Source of the DNA: Neolecta irregularis DAH-3
Lineage: Eukaryota; Ascomycota; Neolectomycetes; Neolectales; Neolectaceae
Assembly (NCBI GenBank): GCA_001929475.1
Contig: LXFE01003415.1
Span: forward strand, 1-21,512
DNA: 21,512 nt
Reading direction: 5' to 3'
The notes under the pieces were generated by a model. The model was not told the DNA's origin. It saw only the letters and a list, made by a program, of their open reading frames with translations, and did no database searches. Each line of letters begins with the position of its first letter. Position 1 is the first letter of the stretch. Below, one piece after another: positions 1-9,467 of this stretch. A program made the position numbers and the translations under genes.

Positions 1-2
1 TA

Positions 3-83
3 TATGGGATCACTAAAGAAGATGTGGATTGGTTAATCCCTCACTGCCTTGTATGTCAGATGAATGTGTTGCATAGGTGGTGG
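3..83 (+). mobile_element. Retroelement integrase fragment (zinc-binding region), truncated by the window edge
   Basis: Frame 3 is open from the window edge to a TGA at 84-86. It reads YGITKEDVDWLIPHCLVCQ, which resembles the H2C2 zinc-binding segment at the front of Ty3/gypsy-like integrases (a Y-G-I/V-T-x-E-D-V stretch followed by C-x2-C). Only the last part of that module is visible and nothing downstream continues it, so it is either a decayed remnant or the end of an element lying left of the window. Recognition is from motif shape only. Confidence 0.4.
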
Positions 84-127
84 TGAGGTTGGTGGAGGAT
101 GGTCACAGATTTGGTGGTGAAGTTGGG

Positions 128-161
128 CGATTCCACAGGTGGGACGATTCCACAGGTGGGA
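128..161. repeat. Perfect 17-bp tandem repeat, two copies
   Basis: The unit cgattccacaggtggga occurs at 128-144 and again at 145-161 with no mismatch. It lies between the integrase scrap and the 3' end of TOM40. No function is apparent. Confidence 0.9.
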
Positions 162-172
162 CAGAACACGTG

Positions 173-385
173 TTTCATTATAACGAAACATACTCAACTG
201 GTGATTTATTTGCAGTTTTCACAGGTTAGGGTATGGACCTTCACATACGGTTGAATTGTTTATACATGTTTTTCATTACAACGAAATATGCTAGACTTTC
301 GAATTGATATTTTCTTTATTCGTATTATTTTACAGGTTATGGGTATGCACCCTCTTGTGCATTCGATTGAGCTATTTGTTCGTCT
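173..385. repeat. Degenerate direct repeat of about 100 bp overlapping the TOM40 3' end
   Basis: Two stretches share an ordered set of similar blocks. The first pair is tttcattataacgaaa at 173 and tttcattacaacgaaa at 271. The second pair is acaggttagggtatgg at 221 and acaggttatgggtatg at 332. Similar gttgaattg / gattgagct blocks follow each. The right copy contains the stop codon and last codons of TOM40; the left copy is non-coding. This suggests an old local duplication of the gene's tail. Confidence 0.5.
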
Positions 386-1479
386 GACGGAATATCCAAT
401 GAAAATCCTACTCCAAATTTAGAAGCATTCTAAACATTAGCAAATATATGACGAAACGCAAACTTTGATATGATCGACTTCAGCACACATTTGTATTCCC
501 AAAGGCGGTAAAATCCTTCTTTCGAAAAACGCGCCGATTTTTCCATTGGAATCTACTTGGGCGCGATAACACGCCTGGCGATATTCATATTTCACTCCAA
601 CGGTGGTAATTCCCTCGATTTTAGGCGGGCCCATCATCATCATCATTCCTGACCCAGCTGCATTTCTAGCCGCTAGTTGGAATTCTACACCAGCTTCCAC
701 CCTCTCTGAAATTCTTTTCCAAAAGGTCATTGCGGCACCGCCTTTAGGACTAAATTGACCTGCGAAAATCGATGAGGGTGTGGAATATTTCGCGAAAAAT
801 GTGGGGATGAAGTCGTCGGGCACGTCTGTTGATTGTCGTGCCCAGGTACCCTCCATTCCCAAAGCCAGTTTGGGGGTGATTGATTGCAGGTAACTTGCCG
901 TAACCACACCTGTTGTTCGACGATCCAGTATAGAAAAGTTTACCAATTTAATGCTTGCGCTGGAAGATGAATTTGTAACGTCATGAGCAATATGTAAAAC
1001 TGGTTCTGATTCGCCGTCGTTGTTAAACTGTAGTTAATATGGGTTTATAGAGAATATTACTTGAGCTTGGATTTTCGTTTGGTGTCCTGGTTTTAAATTC
1101 ACAGATAGGATTCCTTGAAATGATTTCGTATTATCCATCATTCCTTGCATGAAGAGCTAACCGTGTTAATATTGCCCTTCTGAAAGATTACATTATCTTG
1201 GGCGTAAAGCGCGGTAAACCCGTACGGTGGTAGCGCTTTTTGGTCCATGGCCCATTGATGACTGAGGTGAAAGTTATTGCTATAAGACTTGGAAATGCTC
1301 GCTTTGAAGCCGGTGAAGGCAGACATATTGAGAAAGACATTTCTGGTGACTTCCTTTGAAATATCTTCTGTCTGACCGGGATTTGCAAGTTGAAGAGATT
1401 TGTGAATGTCAACGAGTGCCGAAAAGGGAGAGCGCCATGACTGTGTCGAAAAAGAGGCAGGATCAGGGAGCGTGGTCAT
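337..1479 (-). CDS. TOM40: Mitochondrial import receptor subunit Tom40
   Basis: Beta-barrel channel of the TOM complex in the outer mitochondrial membrane, through which nearly all nuclear-encoded mitochondrial proteins pass. Four exons are inferred: 1176-1479, 1061-1143, 464-1027 and 337-429, giving about 347 residues, normal for fungal Tom40. Family marks are the NPGQTEDISKEV start of the barrel, the PPYGFTALYAQDN strand, the DNTKSFQG turn and the C-terminal ILPPLGIQMCAEVDHIK followed by a KFGVGFSLD strand. Intron 1 (1144-1175) is GC-AG; introns 2 (33 nt) and 3 (34 nt) are GT-AG. The start at 1479 is the first ATG in frame. It diverges from the PFK-2 gene across 69 bp. Confidence 0.93.
1144..1175 (-). 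other. GC-AG intron 1 of TOM40 (32 nt)
   Basis: The donor is AAGG/GCAATA and the acceptor GCAAG. Joining gives IFQKG-MMDNTKSFQG, which fits the conserved Tom40 strand (Q-G-x-x-D-N). The only nearby GT (gttagc) would need a 17-nt removal without GT-AG ends. Reading through meets a TGA. Confidence 0.8.
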
Positions 1480-1548
1480 GGTGTAGAGCAGACAGAAATT
1501 TTTACTGGCAACTCGGTCTGCCGGTCAGAGGTCTCCTCCCAACTTCAA
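1480..1548. promoter_or_regulatory. Shared divergent promoter gap TOM40 / PFK-2 (69 bp)
   Basis: Both start codons point outward from this gap. It must hold core signals for both genes or their transcripts must overlap. I see no clear TATA box or named element. Confidence 0.5.
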
Positions 1549-3311
1549 ATGCTCCACCAGGTACCCAACTCTAATTGTACGCTGTCGAAACCGCCGCAGA
1601 TCGCACCGGCACAATTATACGAGACAGAAAGCGGCCGGTATGTGTTTTGCATGACTGCTAGAGCTCACCCACCAGACTTTTCCACGCCGGACGAATTGCC
1701 ATCTGCACAGGCATCTTGATCTTGTTCTGCCGCTAATACTCAGTCGGACTTCCCGCTCGAGGAAAAACGCACATCTCTGTCTCGCTCTGTCGGTATCTAC
1801 GATGGTATCGTCCGCGTTTCCGCGCTTCCCTGTATGACATTCCAGGCTCGGTGTCAAAACTGCAGTCTTCCATCTCGGCGACTATCGACGGGTCGTGTTA
1901 GAAGGCCAAGAATTACCTCCAGACTTCTTCTTCGTAAACACATCTGAGTCAACTACCAAACTCCGTGAAAATATCCGTGACCTATGCAGAAACGACATGA
2001 AAAAGTTTTATGAACAAGATAATGGACAAGTGGCCATTTACGATGCCGTAAATCCATCCGTCAAGGGACGCAAAAATCTAGTCAATTTCTTTCAAGCACA
2101 TAATGCCCAGGTTACCTTTTCTTCTTTTTTGTAAACTTGATAATTTACCAGGTTCTCTTCATCGAGTCGATTTGCGATAACGAGAAAATTATCGAAGCTA
2201 ATGTCCTCAGTGTCAAAATTTCATCACCAGATGTATATCTTTCTCTATTTTGGCGTCTGATTCGGCAAAGTATGTTGGTTGGCAACCTAAAGATGCGGTC
2301 AAAGATTACCTGCAACGGATTAATAACAAGATTCCTTATTTTGAGACAATCAAGGAGCCTGAATTGAATTATGTAAAGGTATACATCTTTATTTTGGTGT
2401 TTGCCAACTGTTTGTAGATAATTAATGTCAATGAACGGATGATTGTAAATAACCACCAAGCTGGATATCTTTGGGTAATTAATTCCTTGGTTGGGACGCG
2501 GTTACCCAATAGTCACGTATCGTTTTTTACTTGATGAATTTACATACTCAATATCGCAAACTCTACTTTGCGAGAGCAGGTAATTCTGAGGAGGAAAGCT
2601 CGTATAAAGCGGATACGCCACTAGACCTCCAGGGTCAGGAGTTTTCCCGTAGGTTAATGGCAACTCTGGTTGCGCACAGAAAAAAGGAACGACAAGATGC
2701 TTTATCCCAAGGCGACAATTCAGACGAACGAAGCCTTTCTGTTAGTATTTCTTTGTTGCTCCCAGTTGATTCTTAGATTTGGACATCTCCTAGAATAAAA
2801 AGCGTCCAAACAGCAGACGCTCTTAAAGAACAGGGATATAAAGTGCGCCAACGGCCGCAGTTAATGCCACTTAATCCCGGGGTACTGGAAATGATGACTC
2901 GCGAACAAGTCCGTGAAAAGTACCCTGAAGAAGTCGAGAAACATAAAAAGGACCCGTATCATCATCGTTTTCCCCGAGCCGAAGTAATTGCAATCATCAT
3001 CATCAAACCTGACAAATAGAGTTATCATGATGTTGCGGTTCGTCTTGAACCCGTGATTCTAGAAATGGAACGATCGTACGATGATTTACTGATAATTGCA
3101 CATGAAAGTGTATTGAGAGTATTATATGCATATTTGATGGGTGTCCCTGCAGATGTAATTACTATTCCCCAGATTAGCAAATTTTCGACTGACCAAGATA
3201 ATCTAGTCCATCCCGCAACTTGAATTTCCCCGAAATCAAATCATTGAAGTTATTCCGAACGCTTATCAAAATCAAGTGAAACATATATACATTGAAGGAG
3301 TCGACCCATGA
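1549..3311 (+). CDS. 6-phosphofructo-2-kinase / fructose-2,6-bisphosphatase family protein with degenerate phosphatase site
   Basis: Makes fructose-2,6-bisphosphate from fructose-6-phosphate and ATP, the cytosolic activator of glycolysis. Eleven exons: 1549-1637, 1676-1710, 1744-1804, 1846-2110, 2152-2232, 2271-2378, 2418-2474, 2513-2740, 2777-2983, 3020-3154 and 3207-3311; 456 aa. The kinase half carries the P-loop GLPARGKT (43-50), RYLRWLGVKT and GDYRR. The C-terminal half is a histidine-phosphatase fold, but the usual R-H-G is R253-A254-G255, so the phosphohistidine acceptor is missing; the later His (H405, in IAHESVLR) is kept. It therefore probably acts mainly as a kinase, as known for yeast Pfk26-type proteins. 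Intron 2 (1711-1743) is GC-AG; the other nine are GT-AG. Confidence 0.93.
1711..1743 (+). other. GC-AG intron 2 of the PFK-2 gene (33 nt)
   Basis: The donor is CACAG/GCATCT, the branch-like box is gctaat and the acceptor is actcag. Splicing gives RIAICT-VGLPARGKT, the expected strand leading into the P-loop. The nearest GT (gttctg) would leave the wrong phase, and read-through meets TGA. Confidence 0.85.
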
Positions 3312-3361
3312 ATTCTCATTTGTATAGTCCAGTTACTTTTTATCTTTTTTGTTTTGCTTAA

Positions 3362-4374
3362 TTAATAATCGTCACGATGATGACGGTGTCGACTGCTTTT
3401 TTGTTGTTGTCTGGCTTCAGGAGAGTAATCTCTTTTGCGTTCGCGATGTTGTCGATGTGGGTCCTCTTGACGGGATGATTGATAGTAATCTTGGGATCTT
3501 GACTGTTTTTTCTCTCGAGTGTCGTCGTCTCGGGGTCGTTTCTCTCTATTTCCCTCGTCCCTGTGCCTTCTCTCTCGGCTATCGTCTCTATGCCTTCCCA
3601 CTCGGCTGTCACCATGGTGCATTCTCCCTCGATCGTCGTCCTTGTGTATTCTCTCCCGACTGTCATCTCGGTATCTTCTTCCTCGAGTGTCGTCCATATA
3701 CCTTCTGTCCTGATTGTCGTCGTCCCTTCTGCGTGAGCGTCTTTCTTTCTCGTCCCGTCGGGAATATTCAAGACCGCCTAATCCACCTCGAGTTCCATCT
3801 TGCCGTTCCGTCAATTCAGACTCGTCGATATTTTGTATGCGGTACCTGTGAAGTCCTCTACTTGTGATCAGTCATCTTGACGTCAACAGAATTACCCATG
3901 AAACCCCAATCCTTGGTTATCTTCTTCCTTCAACGTTTCATTTTCTAGGTCATCGTCTTTTTCTGTAGTCTTTATAGCTTTTGCAATTTCCTCTTGATCC
4001 ACGTTCCCTTCTTTCTTCCGGGTAACTTTAAACCCTCTACGAAATCAGTTTTGAGGGTCGCGAAATATGGATACAATGCTTCAGCGAGCGCATCTTCTTC
4101 CGCCTCCTTAATCTTTCGGATTTCTTCTCTTCGGATTTCTTCCTTGGAAAGATTGCCATCTTTTTTTTTATTAAACCATTCTAAATCCTTGCCTTTTTGC
4201 CAGCGTCCCATGGGTGCTTTGAGCTAGTCTCATCAACATTCGATAAACACAACTGGGGAATACCGAATGACCCAGGTAATTCTCACGATGTTTATCTTCT
4301 TTAATATCATCCCATTTGAATAATCCTTGGCCGCCGCGGTTCCCTCCCCGAACAGGCCCTTGTCGGAGATCCAT
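3362..4374 (-). CDS. MMTAG2-like protein (kinase-phosphorylation domain) with long Arg/Asp-rich tail
   Basis: Homologue of multiple myeloma tumour-associated protein 2, a conserved eukaryotic protein thought to be nuclear and RNA-linked; its exact role is not established. Four exons: 4264-4374, 4075-4223, 3896-4036 and 3362-3857; 298 aa. The N-terminal domain is typical: [19 protein letters not shown], then HRENYLGHS and, across intron 1, [15 protein letters not shown], followed by a charged helix ending EALGF. A short GLGFHGG linker leads to about 140 residues of RD/RE/RS repeats, a composition common in splicing-associated proteins. All three introns (40, 38, 38 nt) are GT-AG. Start at MDLRQG by family convention. 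Its start lies 79 bp downstream of the glucosidase stop, same strand. Confidence 0.87.
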
Positions 4375-4453
4375 TTGGTGGGTTGTAGTCAAAAGTCTCG
4401 CCAACTCGTGATGCAAAGATGTTTGTCTGCACCTCTCTACTTACAAACATGCT

Positions 4454-7314
4454 CTAATACTTTTCAGCCATGATCATGATCACCATTGAAGTCCACCCAG
4501 TGAATGGAAAGCTTCTTTGCCCTCTGCCAGTTTCTTGGTCATATTGTTCCCAGGCAAACCCCGTCCTCTCCCACTCATTAAAAATATTCTGAATCACGTT
4601 TTCCCTCAGTTCATTGTAAATCCTACTCGCAGTTTCGCGAAATGGCCCGTCTACGTCTATATAATTTTTCTTCAAACTCGACAAGGCGAGGAAATTAATG
4701 TTTATCCACACTGGACCTCTCCAGTAATTTTCACCCTGGGAAAAATGAGGGTCCTTTTTGGAGAGAGATCGCAGACCATAGGGGGACCAGATTTCCTCTG
4801 GATCGGACATGAATAACAAGATTGCCCCGAGATGGGGAGAATCTGCAGGCAAGAGGCCAAGAAGCATGGGAAAGAGTGAGAGGTAGCCTTTGTGACAAAC
4901 GAGGATGCTTTCTTCATATTCATCGATAGTTGAATCGCAATATGCCTGATCTTTTTCACTCCAATGAAGGTCTTACTATCAGCAAAAATATCCAGCAAGG
5001 ACAAATATTCAAACCATCGATATTTCGGATAATACTTTCTTCGATCTTTTTAAATTCCTCAACGTCGTCGCTTTGTCCCAATTTTTCAGCAATACGCATC
5101 AACATACGTGTAAACATTCCCATCCAGCTGATTAAATCGACGTGAAGTTCACCGATATGTGGGGGCTTGGCACGCGGGTAATCATCCAGGCCACTTGTAA
5201 AACAATGGTCTGGTGTTCTTCCACGCCATCGATATCCCTCCTTCAAACTAAACGCCTCTCGCTCCCAAGTTCTGATGTCGCCGATCTGTGATTTGCGGAA
5301 CCAATAGTAATGCTGTTTTAATTTTGGGTAGAGGGATTGCAAATATTCAGTAGCAAGGACGGGGTATTTGATATGTGCTGAAGATAGCGTCGACCATGGA
5401 ATCTGAGATTCCTCAAGAACTTGCTGACGTGAAGATTCAAACTCTTTTAGAAATCAGAACCCGATATAATGCAGGGAAATACCATATTCCATGGCCTGCT
5501 TTTCTTCTTTTTCTTTTTCTGCTTCATCGAGTTGTTGAAGGAATTGATTGACGGCCAAAATCAGCGTAGGCGGATTCGCATAATGGGGATATTGAATTTG
5601 AAATTCCGGCGGGACTTTACTTCTGGCTTCTTCACCCAGTATTTGTTCCCTCGCAATCCAACCATCTTGGTCCATCAATCCGAACCAACTCTTAATGATC
5701 TCCAAACTAATAATTAGGATTCAATGGTAATTCTACCCAAGGGAAAAAAACCTCAAATCAATGTCCCATAAACCAATAGGCAACAAATGGAATCCTTCAT
5801 CCCAATAAAACCCCCTTGGAAAGAACGGCCTCGAAGGAATACTCGTGAATAATTCCTTCTCTTCCGCTCGTTTACTGTCGCCTCCATCAACTCCTTCCCC
5901 AGCTCTTGCCTGCTCCCAAAATTCTTCTTCTTCGTCATCGTCAATAATCTTACCAACAAGGGAATCTCCGTGAAAATATCCGATTCCGCCAATTAGATTT
6001 GAAAAAAGAGATTGTGCGAATTGGCGGTAGGAAAGTGACGTATATGGTTCCTTCAACGGAAATGTTTTCTCAAAATGGTCTTTGAATGAGAAATCAAGAT
6101 GCTCAAGCTGGTTATCGAGGCGTTTAGCTATAAATTAAATCGAGACAGGTAGAGCATAACTTACAAGTCATACGTTGCTCGCCAAACGAGAGTGAACTGT
6201 ACAGAATATCAAACTAGTAAAAGCGATTAGTGGATCGGCAAGGAGAAAGAAGATACTTGAAACGAGCCCTGAAATGTCTTTTGTGTGAAGTGGAGATTAG
6301 CAAGGGGGTCTTTTTTGTTAGGAAGAGTGTATAGGATTGCAGCGGGCGGTAGTTTTTCCTTTCCATATCGTTTTTCAAGTCTTTGGAAGACAAAAGATAT
6401 CTCTGAGAATAAGAGATCTAATTTCTCAGCATGAGCAGCAGGAAAGCAGATACCCTTGGCCTTCCAAATGACGTTCCCGGGTACTTGTATTGAGGCAAAT
6501 TGCGTGTTTTGCAAGTTGACAAGCTTGGAACTGTCGTGTTGGGGTTGCGGGTACTTGTTACTATCAGGGCCTGTAGTGATTTCAAACGAAAAGTCTCCAA
6601 GTATAGGAGCCGATCCGACGATTTCCACGGGTCCCTCGATACCCTTTCTCATCAACTGGGATACCAACGCAAAGAGGCAACATTGGAGTTACCAGCAGAT
6701 GTAATTTCGAGATTTCCTAAGCCTTCTAGACCGGCGTAGAAAAACACAGTCGTTTTGCGATGGTGGGATAAAGGGTTAAAAAATATCGTACAGAGAGGGA
6801 ATACCATTATCTCGAGGTGTTCCACGGACCCTAAGCGCCCAATGGCCTCCTGAATTGGTTGGCAACCACATGAGTAAAGATGAGATACCTCTAGATCCAC
6901 CAGAAACTTTGACAAATTCAGTTTCAATATCAACACCCATTCCTACATCTCGGATCCTCTGTATTCCCCCTGTTCTCGGATCAAATTCGTCCCATCCATA
7001 GCCCAGGATATCATGACTCTGTTCACAAGTATGTCGAATGTCTAGGTCTGATCAATACGAGACTCAATCTGCACTGTACCGTTAATGCTTCCCATGTCGT
7101 CAACATTGGCCCACATTATTCCAGTCAACAGGCTTTTGGGAATTCGGGGGCGGAAGCCTGCGTATAACTGAGGGCGATAGGGACCCCATAGCAACGAATC
7201 GTTTTGTGCCTTGGCGACTGCAGACAACAATGACTCTGTGGACAAATGCTGCTGAGCTATCACAAGGGCCGAGAACAACAAAACCCAGATGCAACTCATC
7301 CGACTGGCAATCAA
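4454..7314 (-). CDS. Mannosyl-oligosaccharide glucosidase (glucosidase I, GH63), reading frame apparently broken
   Basis: ER enzyme that removes the outermost alpha-1,2 glucose from Glc3Man9GlcNAc2 just after transfer to protein. The start has a hydrophobic signal (MSCIWVLLFSALVIAQQ), then LLWGPYRPQLYAGFRPRIPKS and a C-terminal GH63 domain with FFPRGFYWDEGFH (acidic residue near position 450), ENYWRGPVWIN and the ending GWTSMVIMIMAEKY. Clear GT-AG introns: 7042-7079, 6214-6256, 6128-6164, 5707-5751, 5444-5482 and 4972-5014. Trouble lies between 6640 and 6805: a T6 run (6778-6783) carries one base too many and no AG acceptor exists to explain it by splicing. The next junction needs either a 26-nt intron (6656-6681) or a 37-nt intron (6656-6692) plus one surplus G at 6642-6644. 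With both bases discounted the product is about 858 aa, normal for fungi. Confidence 0.9.
6778..6783 (-). other. Homopolymer frameshift in glucosidase I
   Basis: On the coding strand GAT ATT TTT TAA ends the frame, while the conserved continuation (HHRKTTVFFYAGLEG) is one base ahead. Discounting one T joins them. A GT (coding-strand gtattc, starting at 6804) lies just upstream, but no AG occurs before the conserved segment, so ordinary splicing cannot repair it. Confidence 0.7.
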
Positions 7315-7510
7315 TGATGGAAAGATGTCAAGTTTCTGTACCAGGTCTCACAAACGAAAATCGCGGGCTGGAACAAGAAAGTAAAAGGGCTAGAACATGC
7401 AGAGTATAGTTAATGTATACTGTGAAATATGAAATGTGTATAAAAGGCGGAGAAAGTGGGGGGTTGCTCAATTGTGTCTCGGTCCAAGAATCACCCAACA
7501 ATAACCGGTT
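7315..7510. promoter_or_regulatory. Shared divergent promoter, glucosidase I / dolichyldiphosphatase
   Basis: A 196-bp gap between two outward-facing ER glycosylation genes. A TATAAAA box on the plus strand at 7439-7445 lies 66 bp from the dolichyldiphosphatase ATG. No matching box is obvious for the minus-strand gene. Confidence 0.6.
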
Positions 7511-8337
7511 ATGTCGGCGGACGCCCCCTCGACCCCACTATCCTCTCTCTGTACTCCATCCTCTTTTTTAGACTATAAAGACTCATCATATCCAGCCTTT
7601 ACACATATTTATTACAATCCTGAAGATCCTGTTTCTCTTGCCTTGGCATGGTTGTCGTTACTCCCGATGGTGCTTTTGGTCATTTACGCGACGTTGTGTT
7701 ATTCACGGCGCGAAGTAGAGTATTTTTTCGTAATGGGCGGACAATTGGTTTGCGAATGTTTGAACTGGGGATTAAAAAGACTGATTAAGGAGAGCCGGCC
7801 CAAGCGTATGAATTTCTTTTCCCTCGATTGTGTTGATTGGGCAGCGATGATAGGGAAGGGATATGGAATGCCAAGTAGCCATGCACAGTTTATGACGTAC
7901 ATTGCAGTTTACTTTTCGTTATGGATTTCGGTGAAGTATGCTAGCAACGTAGAAGGTTCAGGATGACAGGGGCAGGTCGTCCAGATCGGTTCCTCGCAAA
8001 GTCATCGATGTGTCGATTGCGCTAGTGGCTGCGGGGATGGTTTGTTGGTCACGGTATGATCTTTGTATGGCGGGCTGACAGGAGAATCTATCTCAGTTAC
8101 CATACACCCAAACAAGTAATTGCGGGAGCAACAGCAGGGGCACTGTTTGGATGGATGTGGTATATGGTAGTACAAGCAACTCGCAGTGTCGGGCTTGTGG
8201 ATTTGGTTCTCTCTCGTTCGTTGGCAAAGACGTTGCTCATTAAAGATATGATACAGCATCGGGATGCGATAAAGGAAGAGTGGCTTGAGTTTCAGAGATA
8301 TCGAAGATCTCAAAAGCCCAGGAATCTGCGGATATAG
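7511..8337 (+). CDS. Dolichyldiphosphatase (Cax4/Cwh8/DOLPP1 family)
   Basis: PAP2-type membrane phosphatase that converts luminal dolichyl diphosphate to dolichyl phosphate, recycling the lipid carrier used for N-glycosylation in the ER. Four exons: 7511-7805, 7845-7930, 7962-8053 and 8085-8337; 241 aa. All three PAP2 motifs are present: K89-x6-RP (KRLIKESRP), GMPSSHAQF with PSSH at 108-111, and S157-R158-x5-H164 (SRIYLSYH). The last intron is set at 31 nt (8054-8084) because this gives the exact SR-x5-H spacing; the acceptor three bases earlier would give one extra Arg. Several hydrophobic helices flank the motifs. Introns are 39, 31 and 31 nt, all GT-AG. Confidence 0.9.
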
Positions 8338-8611
8338 ACAAAATATCGGAATAATAGAATAGTACTAATATTCATTTGATGCAGGAAGACGATGTTGATC
8401 CAGGTCTTTGCTATGACGGCAGACCGCCTTTCGATTTTCTCTCCGTACTTGTTGGCAGGGTTGACGTCCAGGGTCCGAGGCAGAGATCCATAGTCGAACA
8501 AGATCCGTGGTGCGACCAGTGCAAATGCAAATGCACCCAGATTCGCCCTCTGTAAACAGGCAAATGTCGGAAAGTGACTTGCAGAGCACAGGCCTCAGGC
8601 ATGTACCACAT
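8310..8611 (-). CDS. Unrecognised 90-aa protein with one hydrophobic segment (tentative)
   Basis: Two exons are inferred, 8579-8611 (MWYMPEACALQ) and 8310-8549, joined by a 29-nt GT-AG intron (8550-8578). The product has a hydrophobic stretch LGAFAFALVAPRILFDYG and a polar part with YGEKIERRSAVIAKTW. I do not recognise the family. In its favour, the start faces the uL23 gene across 93 bp, the spacing used elsewhere here, and the segment reads like protein. Against it, the last 28 bp overlap the end of the dolichyldiphosphatase gene tail to tail, and the last 20 residues look like chance translation, so the true 3' end may differ. Confidence 0.4.
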
Positions 8612-8704
8612 CCCATTGTCCCTTAATTAACTACTATGACCAACCCTCCTAATTTGGTGCCATACCACCAAGTCACCCCGACCGCCTTTCCCACAACCTT
8701 CCTC

Positions 8705-9267
8705 ATGCCTCCGAAGCTCTCAAGTATTCTCTTCTTGCCGTCTTCTTCATCCTAATGTACAGCTACAATCTCGTCCACTAAGAAGGCCCAGGTCGCCAAA
8801 AAGGCTGCCCTCAAGGGTACTCATGCGAAAAAGGCCCTCAAGGTCCGCACTTCCACCACCTTTAGGCGCCCAAAGACTCTCCGTTTACCCAGAAAACCCA
8901 GAGTCGCTAGAAAAAGCGTCCAGCACCTGCCCCGTCTCGACCATTTCAGAATTCTCGTCTCCCCTCTCAACACAGAGTCCGCCATGAAAAAAATAGAAGA
9001 AAACAATACTCTAGTGTTCATCGTCGACATCAAGGCAAACAAGAGACAAATAAAAGAAGCTATCAAAAAGATGTATGATGTCGAGGCCCTCAGAATCAAT
9101 ACCCTCATCCGGTATCTCCCCATTCCACCCCCGGCTCACCCTAGGCCCGATGGAACCAAAAAGGCATACATAAAGCTCACTCCTGATGTAGACGCTCTCG
9201 ATGTGGCAAACAAGGAAAGTTTTCCTTCTCATTTCCATTATTGATCCTCTAGATTGGTTTTATTTAG
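8705..9267 (+). CDS. RPL25: 60S ribosomal protein uL23 (Rpl25/RPL23A)
   Basis: Large-subunit protein near the polypeptide exit tunnel, docking site for SRP and nascent-chain factors. Four exons: 8705-8723, 8763-9111, 9145-9214 and 9253-9267; 150 aa. The sequence follows the family closely: [60 protein letters not shown] and the terminal IGFI. Intron 1 is 39 nt and intron 2 is 33 nt (9112-9144), both GT-AG; intron 2 is a multiple of three without a stop. The last exon encodes only IGFI and stop. To reach that universal ending the last intron must run from 9215 to 9252, which makes it GA-AG. The available GT four bases later would instead end the protein ENWFYLDT. Confidence 0.95.
9215..9252 (+). 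other. Candidate GA-AG intron of the uL23 gene (38 nt)
   Basis: The donor context AAG/GAAAGT equals the consensus AAG/GTAAGT except for A at intron position 2. The acceptor is cctctag. Splicing here restores DVANK-IGFI-stop. Confidence 0.6.
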
Positions 9268-9467
9268 ATACATAACCTATATCATTCGCCATTTCCTTTC
9301 TCCTCCATTGTCATAAGATGTGACTTTCACCAAACATCAACCCTTGATATATCGCTATCTCCAGCAGTTCTATATTCCTATCCTTCCCTCCAATGCAATG
9401 CAAAAGAATTATCCCAGAGCCACAACAAATATCAATACACTCTCTTCATCGAATCCAGTTTTTCAAT

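Noticed and set aside
1638-1661. A possible 24-nt intron in the PFK-2 gene (gtatgt...ctag)
   Set aside because: It leaves the wrong frame before the conserved SGR-LFHAGRI segment; the 38-nt version ending at 1675 restores it exactly.
3349-3867. A 172-codon plus-strand ORF rich in Cys, Leu, Ser and Arg
   Set aside because: It is the mirror image of the Arg/Asp repeat tail of the MMTAG2-like protein on the minus strand; repeats in one frame keep the opposite strand open.
8640-8690. HomolD/HomolE-like ribosomal promoter boxes upstream of uL23
   Set aside because: The best matches (caagtcacc, caaccctcc) have too many differences to call.
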